A stretch of 50,467 nt of DNA from Bacteroidota bacterium. GTDB lineage: Bacteria > Bacteroidota > Bacteroidia > Bacteroidales > UBA7960. Positions within the stretch are counted from its first letter, which is position 1. Every line of letters begins with the position of its first letter. The notes under the pieces are model-generated. The model saw only the letters and a list, made by a program, of their open reading frames with translations, ran no database searches and was not told the origin of the DNA. The position numbers and the translations under genes were made by a program. The stretch is from assembly GCA_018335675.1 (NCBI GenBank), contig JAGXRQ010000036.1, positions 1-50,467 on the forward strand. Direction: 5' to 3'. Shown one piece after another: positions 35,067 through 43,345 of this stretch.

Positions 35067-35780
35067 CTATTCTTTTGTCTGGTCGTGGTCGGCTTGGAAT
35101 CTGAATCCCAATCTTTTTCCGGTTTTTTGCTTCATAAAAAATGAATTTTCAAAAACCTCATTAACACTCGTTTCCTTAACCATGTCGTAGGGTGGTGTCA
35201 GCAAATCAAAATCAATACTATATAGGATAGCAGATTCAATAATTTTTCTGATGGAATCTTTTTCTATAGGATTATTCATAAACTGGTCAAAATAAAAGCC
35301 TGTTTGATGCTTTCCTTCAACTAGAAAGTGCTTTTCTTTGTTAATAAAAACCCTTGCAACTAAATATCCTGAATCGTTTAGCCTATTATATTTAAATGAA
35401 TCTGTGAGGAAGTTGTATAAATTGATAACTCCTGAATATGACCTCGTTTGGTCTTGCTGAATATAGGGAGTCTTCATAACATTGTGTAAACGAGGAAACT
35501 CAAACACGTTGGTGTGCATCGACATTATTAAGGTGTCGCCTGCAAAAATTATTTCGCCCTCAAACTCGCTTTTATCTTTGAAGTCAACTTTTATCTTTTC
35601 ATTATTATCTCTAAGCGATTTTCTTGTGTCGGTGCAAATATGCTCTGCTGCTTTTTTGAATTCTTGAAAGACTTCTTTGGTATTATTATACACAAGTCTT
35701 TTTAATGATGCTTTTGAAACAAGTTTATTGTAGAACTTGCTGTTTTCAAGATTCTCAAGATTGTTCGTAGCTGCTTCCAT
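35067..35780 (-). CDS. Hypothetical protein, cytoplasmic
   Basis: The 237-residue protein has no signal peptide or membrane segment. The first 70 residues look helical and charged (NLENLENSKFYNKL, KEVFQEFKKAAEH). A beta-rich middle contains DKSEFEGEIIFAGDTLIMSMHTNVF. The C-terminal third includes DFDLLTPPYDMVKETSVNEV and a basic end. I do not recognise a family. It converges with the methyltransferase gene (3 bases between the stops) and has 138 bases of unassigned DNA upstream toward the FAD-protein gene. Confidence 0.7.
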   Translation of the reverse strand: MEAATNNLENLENSKFYNKLVSKASLKRLVYNNTKEVFQEFKKAAEHICTDTRKSLRDNNEKIKVDFKDKSEFEGEIIFAGDTLIMSMHTNVFEFPRLHNVMKTPYIQQDQTRSYSGVINLYNFLTDSFKYNRLNDSGYLVARVFINKEKHFLVEGKHQTGFYFDQFMNNPIEKDSIRKIIESAILYSIDFDLLTPPYDMVKETSVNEVFENSFFMKQKTGKRLGFRFQADHDQTKE

Positions 35781-35918
35781 ATATGATTAATTTTTGGTTA
35801 GCAAACCTAATAATTATTAGTGAGATTTGGGATTTTTTTTTAATGACAATAGAAGTTACAGAAAAAGTAGCAAAGTAATTGCCGGCAAACCTTTTCCAAT
35901 CTTGAAAATCTTCAGCCC

Positions 35919-37484
35919 CTAACCCAAAGAGCCAACTGCGGCTATAGCGGAGTTTTCGCCGTCAATAGCTGATGAAACAATTCCTCCGGCATATCCTGCA
36001 CCTTCTCCGCTTGGATATAGGTTCTCAATCTGGAAATGGCACAACTTCTCAGGGTGCCTTGGTATTCTTACAGGAGATGATGTTCTGGATTCGGGAGCCA
36101 AAAGCATAGCCTCGGAGGTGTAGTATCCTTTCATCTTTTTTCCGAAATCTATAAATGCTTTTTGCAATGATAAAGTTATAAAGTCGGGGAGAATTTCATG
36201 AAGAGCAACGCTAGTAACTCCAGGATTGAATGAAGTTTTTCCGAGTGTTGCAGATTGTCGTGCAATACAAAAGTCTGTCATTCTTTGTGCAGGTGCTTTT
36301 TGCTCTTTACCTGCTGCATCAAAGCATTTTATCTCTAAATCTTGCTGAAACTTTAATCCCGCAAGCGCGCCGTATTGCTGATAACTTATTAGCTCTTCTG
36401 GATTTATAGTAACCACAATCCCTGAATTTGCATAAGGAGAGTTTCGCTTTGAATTAGACATTCCGTTAACAATTACTTCTCCGGGCTTGCTTGCCGCCGG
36501 AACGATTATCCCTCCGGGGCACATACAAAACGAGAAAACTCCTCGGCCTTCAACTTGTGTTACTAATTTGTAACTTGCAGTGGGAAGGTAAGGGCTTCTT
36601 TTTCTTGATTTATATTGAATAGAATCTATCAATTCCTGTGGGTGCTCTGCCCTAACTCCCATAGCAAATGGTTTTGACTCAAGTGAAATGTTCTTAGAAA
36701 TTAGTAGCTCGTAAATGTCAGTTGCTGAATGCCCGGTTGCCAGAATGAAAGCATCACCTTCAAACTCTTTGCCTTCAGTGCTTATAGCCGATTTAATCTT
36801 TCCATTAGAAATTATAAAGTCTGAAATAAATGTATTAAAATGGAATTCTCCCCCGGCATTTATTATAGTATTTCGAATGTTTGTAATAATTCCCGGCAAC
36901 TTATCAGACCCAATATGAGGGTGTGAGTCGTAAATTATTTCAGGATTGGCGCCATGTTCAACAAGTATCTTTAGAATGTCATTTACATTCCCTCTTTTTG
37001 TGCTTCTTGTATAAAGCTTGCCGTCTGAGAATGTCCCTGCACCACCTTCTCCAAAGCTATAATTTGAATGGATATTTACTAAACCGGCTGTGTCGGGTCT
37101 GTTTATAATTGCAATATCTTGTTTTCGATCACTTACATTTTTGCCTCTTTCCAAAACAATAGGTTTTGCTCCAAGTTCAATACATTTCAGTGCCGCAAAT
37201 AATCCAGCCGGCCCTGAGCCAATAATAACGACTTTTCTTGATGATAATGTCTTTTGATATCTACTATGAAATGGCTCAAATACTTTTGGTTCTTCGTCAA
37301 TAAATGCATTAACTGAAAGAATAACCTTTATGTTTGGTTTTCGTGCATCAATAGATTTCTTTAAAATTTCTATGTGCTTAACGCGCAAGGGGGGCATATT
37401 CAGTGTCCTTGCAACAATACCTGCAAGTCCCGAAATATTTGAGCCCTGTTCGGGGCTAAGTGTAAGAATGAGGTTTTTGATCAC
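35919..37484 (-). CDS. FAD-dependent oxidoreductase (COG2509-like)
   Basis: The 521-residue protein starts at a GTG (37484): the segment LILTLSPEQGSNISG right after it fits the family N-terminus and no ATG lies nearby. An N-terminal alpha/beta domain (about 1-75) precedes the Rossmann FAD site VVIIGSGPAGLFAAL (GxGxxG at 89-94). Other blocks are FGEGGAGTFSDGKLYTRS, ILATGHSATDIYELL and CMCPGGIIVPAAS, and the C-terminal GEGAGYAGGIVSSAIDG. This is the uncharacterised FAD-dependent dehydrogenase family. It starts 14 bases after the porT stop, so it belongs to the same transcript. Confidence 0.85.
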   Translation of the reverse strand: MIKNLILTLSPEQGSNISGLAGIVARTLNMPPLRVKHIEILKKSIDARKPNIKVILSVNAFIDEEPKVFEPFHSRYQKTLSSRKVVIIGSGPAGLFAALKCIELGAKPIVLERGKNVSDRKQDIAIINRPDTAGLVNIHSNYSFGEGGAGTFSDGKLYTRSTKRGNVNDILKILVEHGANPEIIYDSHPHIGSDKLPGIITNIRNTIINAGGEFHFNTFISDFIISNGKIKSAISTEGKEFEGDAFILATGHSATDIYELLISKNISLESKPFAMGVRAEHPQELIDSIQYKSRKRSPYLPTASYKLVTQVEGRGVFSFCMCPGGIIVPAASKPGEVIVNGMSNSKRNSPYANSGIVVTINPEELISYQQYGALAGLKFQQDLEIKCFDAAGKEQKAPAQRMTDFCIARQSATLGKTSFNPGVTSVALHEILPDFITLSLQKAFIDFGKKMKGYYTSEAMLLAPESRTSSPVRIPRHPEKLCHFQIENLYPSGEGAGYAGGIVSSAIDGENSAIAAVGSLG

Positions 37485-37498
37485 TTTAATTAAACTTG

Positions 37499-38248
37499 TT
37501 ATTCAAACAAAAGCGAAACCATAATAATTTGCGATTTCAACTGATCTATTGAGTTTGAAAATATTGTGTTATCTCGGTTTATCATATCTCTAATTCCAAA
37601 AGCAGCTTTTATTTCCATAGAAAACTTGAAATAAAAGAAGTAATGATCGAAGCCAACTCCAAGTTCATAGAAATAATCGTTTTTCTTAATGCTCGATAAA
37701 ACTTCCTCTTCATAGTCTTCTTTTTCTTCTCCTGACGCAAGGTCATAACTATATTTTAAACCTCCAATCACGTATGCTCTTGTGTTGCCCATTCTAACTG
37801 ATTTGTACTTAAGATGTAGAGGTATGTCAATAAATGTGGATTCAATCTTTTGTATTTTCTTTATAGCCTGACCGTTTCTTACTCCGTAATACTCAATGTT
37901 TCTATCACCAAAAGTCAAGGTAGGTATAAATCTGAGGTCCCAATGCTGCCCAAGTTTTAGATTAGAAACAATTCCTATATTAAATCCATATTCATGACGA
38001 GGTAAAACAGAATATACAGTGTCAAATATTGTTCTATTTTGTAGTGAATAGTCAAGCGCGCTTAAATCTTCTGAAGATTTCAAAGCAAAATTCATCTTAT
38101 TCAGACCTATTGAAAACCCAAAATGATAAGGTTTATGATCGTAATGCAAAAGATTTGGAGCAATGTATCTTTTTTTCTGCGAAAATGAATGACTTGCTGA
38201 TGCTATTAGCAGAATTATTACAAGTGTAAATAACTTTAATTTATTCAT
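37499..38248 (-). CDS. porT: PorT-family T9SS outer-membrane protein
   Basis: The 249-residue protein has a signal peptide (MNKLKLFTLVIILLIASASHSFS) and a beta-barrel-like mature part with alternating strands (HYDHKPYHFGFSIGLNKMNF, LRFIPTLTFGDRNIEYY, FIDIPLHLKYKSVRM). It resembles PorT, required for T9SS in Porphyromonas. In Bacteroidota it is commonly next to ubiE, as here: the ubiE stop is 105 bases upstream of its start. The C-terminal residues MVSLLFE end in Glu after an aromatic, as often in outer-membrane barrels. Confidence 0.85.
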   Translation of the reverse strand: MNKLKLFTLVIILLIASASHSFSQKKRYIAPNLLHYDHKPYHFGFSIGLNKMNFALKSSEDLSALDYSLQNRTIFDTVYSVLPRHEYGFNIGIVSNLKLGQHWDLRFIPTLTFGDRNIEYYGVRNGQAIKKIQKIESTFIDIPLHLKYKSVRMGNTRAYVIGGLKYSYDLASGEEKEDYEEEVLSSIKKNDYFYELGVGFDHYFFYFKFSMEIKAAFGIRDMINRDNTIFSNSIDQLKSQIIMVSLLFE

Positions 38249-38353
38249 AGTTATGATGAATTTTTCCTTTCACAAAAATCAACGCAAATGTATTAAAAAT
38301 ATTGTTTTTTAGTTTTTGACGTAAGGGCTTAATAGTATAATATAAAAGGTGTT

Positions 38354-39064
38354 TTACTTTTTTCCGATATATAAATATACTATCCCAAATGTTAATTTTA
38401 TAAATCTGGCTTCTTCAAAGCCTGCAGTTTTCATTAATTCGCAAAAATTATCACCAAACAAAAACTTTTTTACTGAGCTTGGCAAGTACTTATATGCTTT
38501 GGTATGGCCTGAAAATAACTTTCCAAAAAATGGTAGTATGTGAGAGGAATATAATTTGTAAAAACTTTTCATAGGTTGCTTTTCGGGTTTGCCAAATTCC
38601 AATATGTATGCATAACCTCCCGGTTTCAAAACTCTTAAAATATCCTCTAATCCTTTTTGGGGATTTTCAAAATTTCTTATTCCAAAAGATATTGAGGCCG
38701 CATCAAACGAATTATCAGAAAAAGGAAGTTCTGAGCCATCAGCTAATTGAAATGAAACTCTATCGTTTAGTTTTTTCTTTTGTGATTTTTCTTTAGCTAT
38801 TATCAGCATTTTCTCGGCAATATCTACTCCAATAATAGATGCCTCTTTTATTTTTGATAATTCAAACGCAAGGTCTCCTGTCCCTGTGGCTACATCAATA
38901 ATTGATATGGGAGTATTTTTTGCCATTTCTTTTCTCAATCTCTTTCTCCATCTTTTATCTATACCCATAGAAAGAAAGTGATTAAGGAAATCATACTTAG
39001 GGGCAATGTCGTCAAACATTTCCCTTACATCTTCTTTTTGAACATGATTGATTGAAATCGGCAT
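38354..39064 (-). CDS. ubiE: Demethylmenaquinone methyltransferase
   Basis: The 236-residue protein has the SAM-binding motif IDVATGTGDLAFELSK (about 55-70), the GVDIAEKML segment, and the UbiE/MenG signatures YDFLNHFLSMGIDKRWRK near the start and SFGIRNF with LEFGKPEKQP later. It adds the methyl group to demethylmenaquinone in the last step of menaquinone synthesis. In Bacteroidota menaquinone is the usual quinone, so MenG is a fitting name as well. The stop of pdxH lies 10 bases upstream of its start. Confidence 0.93.
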   Translation of the reverse strand: MPISINHVQKEDVREMFDDIAPKYDFLNHFLSMGIDKRWRKRLRKEMAKNTPISIIDVATGTGDLAFELSKIKEASIIGVDIAEKMLIIAKEKSQKKKLNDRVSFQLADGSELPFSDNSFDAASISFGIRNFENPQKGLEDILRVLKPGGYAYILEFGKPEKQPMKSFYKLYSSHILPFFGKLFSGHTKAYKYLPSSVKKFLFGDNFCELMKTAGFEEARFIKLTFGIVYLYIGKK

Positions 39065-39074
39065 TAATTTTTAT

Positions 39075-39716
39075 TTAAGGAGAAAGTCTTTTTATTTTCC
39101 AATTATGGTTTTCGAGGATGTAAACAATTCTGTCGTGCAGCCTACTCTCTCTGCCTTGCCAGAACTCAATTCTGTCGGGGATCAGGCGATAGCCTCCCCA
39201 ATATTTTGGGCGGGGAATATTTTTATCTTTAAAAGTTTTTTCGAGTTCTGCAAACTTTTGCTCTAATTCTTCTCTGCTATCTATTTCTTTGCTTTGCTCT
39301 GAAGCCCATGCCCCAATTCGACTTTGAAATGGTCTGCTATTATAATATTCATCAGACTCAGAATCGCTTATTTTCTCCACCCTGCCTTCAATAATTACTT
39401 GCCGCTGTAGTTCCAGCCAGAGAAAAACTATTGATGCGTATGGGTTTTCATTAATCTGATTTCCTTTTCTGCTGTTGTAGTTTGTAAAAAACAAAAATCC
39501 TGATTCGTCAACGCCTTTCAGTAATACTGTTCTTGAAGAAGGTCTGCCCTTTTGATCCACAGTTGCAATATTCATAGCATTGGGCTCATCAACACCTGAT
39601 TTTAACGATTGCTCAAACCAGGTACTGAATTGCTTCAAAGGATTTTTGTCAACATCCTTAATGTCAAGGCTATGCTTGCCGTATTCTTTTCTTAAATTTG
39701 AAATATTATCCTTCAA
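39075..39716 (-). CDS. pdxH: Pyridoxamine 5'-phosphate oxidase
   Basis: The 213-residue protein matches PdxH over its full length: an N-terminal segment LRKEYGKHSLDIKDVDKNP, FMN-binding RTVLLKGVDESGFLFFTNY and SRKGNQINENPYASIVFLW, then the C-terminal EFWQGRESRLHDRI. It oxidises pyridoxamine or pyridoxine phosphate to pyridoxal phosphate. Its upstream neighbour is a PLP-dependent aminotransferase, 41 bases away, so cofactor supply and use are adjacent. The downstream ubiE gene starts 10 bases later. Confidence 0.94.
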   Translation of the reverse strand: MKDNISNLRKEYGKHSLDIKDVDKNPLKQFSTWFEQSLKSGVDEPNAMNIATVDQKGRPSSRTVLLKGVDESGFLFFTNYNSRKGNQINENPYASIVFLWLELQRQVIIEGRVEKISDSESDEYYNSRPFQSRIGAWASEQSKEIDSREELEQKFAELEKTFKDKNIPRPKYWGGYRLIPDRIEFWQGRESRLHDRIVYILENHNWKIKRLSP

Positions 39717-39757
39717 AATTTATGATGGATTTGTGAATGCAGGTTTTAAAATAAAAT

Positions 39758-40951
39758 TTACTTCAATCTTGAAAGTCCAATTTTAATTCTTTTTACAGCT
39801 TCAATAAGCAAATCATTTGATGTTGCATATGAAAATCTAATGCAGTCAGGGGATCCGAAAGCATCTCCTGAAACCATTGCCACATGCACTGTGTTTAGAA
39901 GATACATTGCAAGGTCTTCTGCTGTTTTTATAACATAATCGCCATCTTTTTTGCCTAGATATGATTTGATGTCAGCAAAAACATAAAATGCTCCCTGTGG
40001 TTTATTTGTAATAACTCCAGGAATATCCTTCATTAATTCAAGTACAAGGTCTCGTCTTTCTCTAAATTTTTCAAGCATAGATTTAACATCCTCGGCTCCC
40101 ATGCTCATGGCTTCAATGACAGTTCTCTGAGTAATACTGCATGTTGCAGAAGTAAATTGTCCTTGAAGTTTTGTGCATGCTTTTGCAATGTCAAGGTTTG
40201 ATGCTGAATAGCCAAGTCTCCAACCCGTCATTGCATATCCTTTAGAAAGTCCATTGATAATGATAACTCTGTCTTTTATTGAATCAAACTGAGCAATACT
40301 TTCATGTTTGCCATCAAAAACTATGTATTCATATATTTCGTCAGACATTATATAGACATGGGGGTGCTTTTCAAAAACCTTAGCCAAAGCAGCAAGTTCA
40401 TCTTTTGTATAAACAGTACCGCTTGGGTTGCAAGGACTTGAAAACATGAAAAGCTTTGATTTTGGGGTTATTGCTTTTTCAAGTTGTTCAGGAGTAATTT
40501 TAAAATCGGTTGTTATATCAGTATCTATATATACTTCTTTTGCTTCTGCCATTTTAACTATTTGCCTGTAACTAACCCAAAATGGTTTAGGAATAATAAC
40601 TTCTTCACCCGGATTTGCGAGGCATAAAACTGCATTTGCTATTGCTTGCTTACCGCCTGTTGTAAGAACGATTTGCTCTGCAGTATAGTCAAGATTGTTA
40701 TCTCTTTTTAATTTATTGCAAACTGCTTGTCTTGCATCCTGATAGCCGTTTACAGGTGTATAAAATGTATAGTTGTTGTCAATTGCCTTTTTTGCTGCTT
40801 CTTTAATTCTGTCGGGAGTGTTAAAATCTGGTTCGCCTAGACTTAAATTTATTACATCATACCCTTTTTCTTTTAATTCGCGGCTTTTTTTTGCCATTGC
40901 CAATGTTTCGGATTCACCCAAAAGATTGATTCTGTCTGATAATTTAGTCAT
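39758..40951 (-). CDS. Class I/II PLP-dependent aminotransferase (aspartate aminotransferase-like)
   Basis: The 397-residue protein shows the fold-type I blocks: LSLGEPDFNTP near the start, TTGGKQAIANAV (about 97-108), NPSGTVY (about 175-181), SDEIYEYIVFDG with Asp204, and PLP Lys237 in GLSKGYAMTGWRLGY, followed by RFSYA near the C-terminus. It resembles bacterial aspartate/prephenate aminotransferases of group Ib; the exact amino donor cannot be fixed. It is first in the aspAT-pdxH-ubiE-porT run on the minus strand, with TAATTTTG upstream at 41033-41040. Confidence 0.9.
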   Translation of the reverse strand: MTKLSDRINLLGESETLAMAKKSRELKEKGYDVINLSLGEPDFNTPDRIKEAAKKAIDNNYTFYTPVNGYQDARQAVCNKLKRDNNLDYTAEQIVLTTGGKQAIANAVLCLANPGEEVIIPKPFWVSYRQIVKMAEAKEVYIDTDITTDFKITPEQLEKAITPKSKLFMFSSPCNPSGTVYTKDELAALAKVFEKHPHVYIMSDEIYEYIVFDGKHESIAQFDSIKDRVIIINGLSKGYAMTGWRLGYSASNLDIAKACTKLQGQFTSATCSITQRTVIEAMSMGAEDVKSMLEKFRERRDLVLELMKDIPGVITNKPQGAFYVFADIKSYLGKKDGDYVIKTAEDLAMYLLNTVHVAMVSGDAFGSPDCIRFSYATSNDLLIEAVKRIKIGLSRLK

Positions 40952-41032
40952 GATATATAAGGATTTATTTTGTGAAAAATGTTTTTGTTTAATAAGCTTC
41001 TGATTTTTCGAAGTTTATCTTTCATAAAGGCG

Positions 41033-41040
41033 CAAAATTA
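41033..41040 (-). promoter_or_regulatory. Putative -7 element of the aminotransferase operon
   Basis: TAATTTTG on the minus strand matches TAnnTTTG, 81 bases before the ATG. It overlaps the divergent promoter region of the gene at 41107. Confidence 0.4.
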
Positions 41041-41061
41041 AAAAATTACTTTAATAATGTG

Positions 41062-41069
41062 TATTTTTG
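41062..41069 (+). promoter_or_regulatory. Putative -7 element for the gene at 41107
   Basis: TATTTTTG matches TAnnTTTG and lies 37 bases before the ATG at 41107. It also falls within the apparent earlier extension of that frame, arguing for the later start. Confidence 0.4.
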
Positions 41070-41106
41070 CAAGCCAAATCATTATAAAGATTTAAAACAT
41101 AGTTTT

Positions 41107-41622
41107 ATGAATACATTATATACTGTTCTAACCGTTGTCCTTGTTGCAGGTGGTGTGTTTGCAATTGCATATTTCCTTCTTAAAGAATTTTTTCAGAACG
41201 AACAAAGTAAAAGGAATTATAGCTCTTTTGAAGAAAAAGTTAGTATATCACTTCCTGTTAAAATGCAGGCCTACGAAAGAATTGTATTGTTGCTTGAAAG
41301 AATGTCGCCCACTAATCTTGTTATGCGTACGCACAAACAAGGACTTACTGCGGCTCAATTTCATCAAATTTTGATTCAAACAATTAGGGAAGAGTTTGAT
41401 CACAATCTTTCGCAACAGCTATATATCTCTGACAAAGCTTGGGAAATGGTTTCAAATGCCAAGGAAGAAATGATTCGTCAGATTAATACTTCTGCCGGGC
41501 TGCTTGATGATAAAGCTACTTCAACTGATTTAAGTAAAAAGCTGCTTGAGATGAGTATTGATAAACTTGCCACAAGAAAAGCTCTGGATTTTGTTAAAAA
41601 TGAAGCAAGAAAAGTTTTTTAA
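41107..41622 (+). CDS. Membrane-anchored hypothetical protein
   Basis: Starting at the ATG at 41107 gives 171 residues. One membrane segment (about 4-24, TVLTVVLVAGGVFAIAYFLL) is followed by a charged helical domain. The block LPVKMQAYERIVLLLERMSPTNLVMR (spread over about 45-71) and the segment AAQFHQILIQTIREEFDHNLSQQLY look like a conserved Bacteroidota family of unknown function. The cytoplasmic side would carry the domain. The thiS-like gene starts 2 bases after its stop, so they are probably translated from one message. Confidence 0.75.
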   Translation: MNTLYTVLTVVLVAGGVFAIAYFLLKEFFQNEQSKRNYSSFEEKVSISLPVKMQAYERIVLLLERMSPTNLVMRTHKQGLTAAQFHQILIQTIREEFDHNLSQQLYISDKAWEMVSNAKEEMIRQINTSAGLLDDKATSTDLSKKLLEMSIDKLATRKALDFVKNEARKVF

Positions 41623-41624
41623 TA

Positions 41625-41831
41625 ATGAAAATAGTTTTAAACAATAGAAGCGAAGAAATAGAAGGATTTTCTAAACTAACTGTTCAAGAGTTGTTGGATT
41701 TTAAAAAATTCTCCTTCAAATTTTTAGTTGTTAAGATTAATGATGCCGTCGTAAGGCCTGATGAGTTTTCGTCTGCAATTATTAATGATGGTGACATAGT
41801 GCATGTACTTCACTTAATTAGTGGAGGTTGA
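41625..41831 (+). CDS. thiS: Sulfur carrier protein ThiS
   Basis: The 68-residue protein has the small ubiquitin-like fold pattern and ends in SGG, the di-glycine that is thiocarboxylated in ThiS/MoaD proteins. KIVLNNRSEEIEGFSKLTVQELL at the start and the VVKINDAVV segment fit ThiS better than MoaD. ThiS donates sulfur for thiazole synthesis with ThiF and ThiG. No other thi gene is nearby, so it is an isolated copy in the window. It follows the membrane-protein gene by 2 bases and abuts the convergent plug gene. Confidence 0.85.
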   Translation: MKIVLNNRSEEIEGFSKLTVQELLDFKKFSFKFLVVKINDAVVRPDEFSSAIINDGDIVHVLHLISGG

Positions 41832-43208
41832 TTATCTGTTTTGTCTTATGCCCGAGTTTAAATGTAAAATGCCAATTAAACTATCGTAAACATTACCGGG
41901 CTTTCTGTGATATACATAGATAGTATAATCGTTTTCTGCATCTGAATGATTGCCTTCCGATAAATATGTCTCACCTTGTGTTTTCCCATCTTGCAGAAAT
42001 ACATACATATAATTGTAATATCCTTGTTTTAGAAGCATGCTTAAATAATATTCATTATCTCTGAAAGAATATTTCATTCTGTTTTCAGCAGTATAAGACC
42101 AGTCTGTTAATGATCCTACAATGTAGAAATTTCCATTTTGCTCAGGTATTTGGTACTTCAGACTGAAATGCACCCATGCATAGTCCGCTTCTATACCAGA
42201 ATCTTGCGCATCTGTTGTTTTAATATAAAACCTTCCATTGATATCGTCATCTGTTGTGTATCTTCTTGATGATCTTCTTTGATCTTTAAATAAAAACACC
42301 TCATAATGTGAATGAGTGGCTGAAATGTCGCTTACTCTTTCCGTAGTAAATCTTAAGCTTCTAATGTCGAACCTCCTAAATTCATTGCCCCCGTCAAATA
42401 GGTTCTTTTCTTCATATTCATAAACCAACTTGTCGCCTAAAACTAACTTTGGCTTTAAATCCCAGATAATATTATCTGTTCGTCCATTTTGCTTTATAGT
42501 TACTTTTAAATCTTGATATGGGTTTGAAATTCTATATCCTGTTGAATTTATTGTGAAATTAATTTCTTGCATCTCATCTCTTTTTGATACTAGTGTCGCT
42601 TTTTTAACACTTCCTTCAATGGAAATTAATTGCTCAAAGACCTGAAATTTCCTAGTTAAAACTATTTGGTCAGGGTCATTGTTAAGATATACCTTAAGAA
42701 TGAAATTCCCGGAAACTTTTGGTCTGATATTTTTGTTCGGAAATTCTAAAGTGTAATGTGTATAATCAATTAATGTGTTTATTGAAAATTGATAGTCGGT
42801 AATCTGGTCATCAAAAAAGCCATCAATATATTCTGAATTCCTTAATTGAGAAGGCTGCCAATCTGAATTACAATGAATAATCGTATAAAAATAATTTTTG
42901 TAATCTCCGTCAAGATCATCAAATTTCAATATTAAACTTTCATTAGAATTGTAACGAATTAATGGAGGCGATAATTCAAATCCTTTTTTATAAAACAAAA
43001 TGGTTTTAATGTTGTTGTTATAAACAAAATCTCCGTATTTGAGGAAATTATCTTGATAGTAATCTTCAGATGGTGGTTGGTTATTTAGCTGAGAGCCAGT
43101 TGATTCGTTGATGCTTGATTTTACAATAAATGTATTTAATAAAAATATACAGGTAAACAAGACTTGAAATGCCTGAACTTTTTTTATTTTTGTCGCGTTT
43201 TGTATCAT
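41832..43208 (-). CDS. Type IX secretion system plug protein (DUF5103)
   Basis: The 458-residue protein has an N-terminal export signal (hydrophobic run at about 12-28). It matches DUF5103: YGDFVYNNNIKTILFYKKGF and SPPLIRYNSNESLILKFDDLDGD at the start, YFYTIIHCNSDWQPSQL, then NGRTDN and FEQ blocks, and a C-terminal region with FYIVGSLTDWSYTAENRM. In Flavobacterium this protein plugs the SprA translocon pore. The gene is divergent from nqrA, an arrangement also common in other Bacteroidota. A TAGATTTG -7 element sits upstream. Confidence 0.85.
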   Translation of the reverse strand: MIQNATKIKKVQAFQVLFTCIFLLNTFIVKSSINESTGSQLNNQPPSEDYYQDNFLKYGDFVYNNNIKTILFYKKGFELSPPLIRYNSNESLILKFDDLDGDYKNYFYTIIHCNSDWQPSQLRNSEYIDGFFDDQITDYQFSINTLIDYTHYTLEFPNKNIRPKVSGNFILKVYLNNDPDQIVLTRKFQVFEQLISIEGSVKKATLVSKRDEMQEINFTINSTGYRISNPYQDLKVTIKQNGRTDNIIWDLKPKLVLGDKLVYEYEEKNLFDGGNEFRRFDIRSLRFTTERVSDISATHSHYEVFLFKDQRRSSRRYTTDDDINGRFYIKTTDAQDSGIEADYAWVHFSLKYQIPEQNGNFYIVGSLTDWSYTAENRMKYSFRDNEYYLSMLLKQGYYNYMYVFLQDGKTQGETYLSEGNHSDAENDYTIYVYHRKPGNVYDSLIGILHLNSGIRQNR

Positions 43209-43244
43209 TGATTTGAGTATTTTATTAGATTTGTTAAATCAATA

Positions 43245-43252
43245 CAAATCTA
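43245..43252 (-). promoter_or_regulatory. Putative -7 element of the plug gene
   Basis: TAGATTTG on the minus strand matches TAnnTTTG, 36 bases before the DUF5103 ATG. Confidence 0.4.
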
Positions 43253-43280
43253 AGTAATAATGCTAATCTTGTAAATTTAT

Positions 43281-43310
43281 TTTGAAGATATGAAAATATC
43301 TATAATTTTG
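43281..43310 (+). promoter_or_regulatory. Promoter of the nqr operon
   Basis: TTTG at 43281-43284 and TAATTTTG at 43303-43310, 18 bases apart, match both boxes of the Bacteroidota primary promoter. nqrA begins about 35 bases downstream. This is the best two-box match in the window. Confidence 0.65.
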
Positions 43311-43345
43311 TGTTTGTAAAGGCTATTAAAAACCAGGCACTAATG

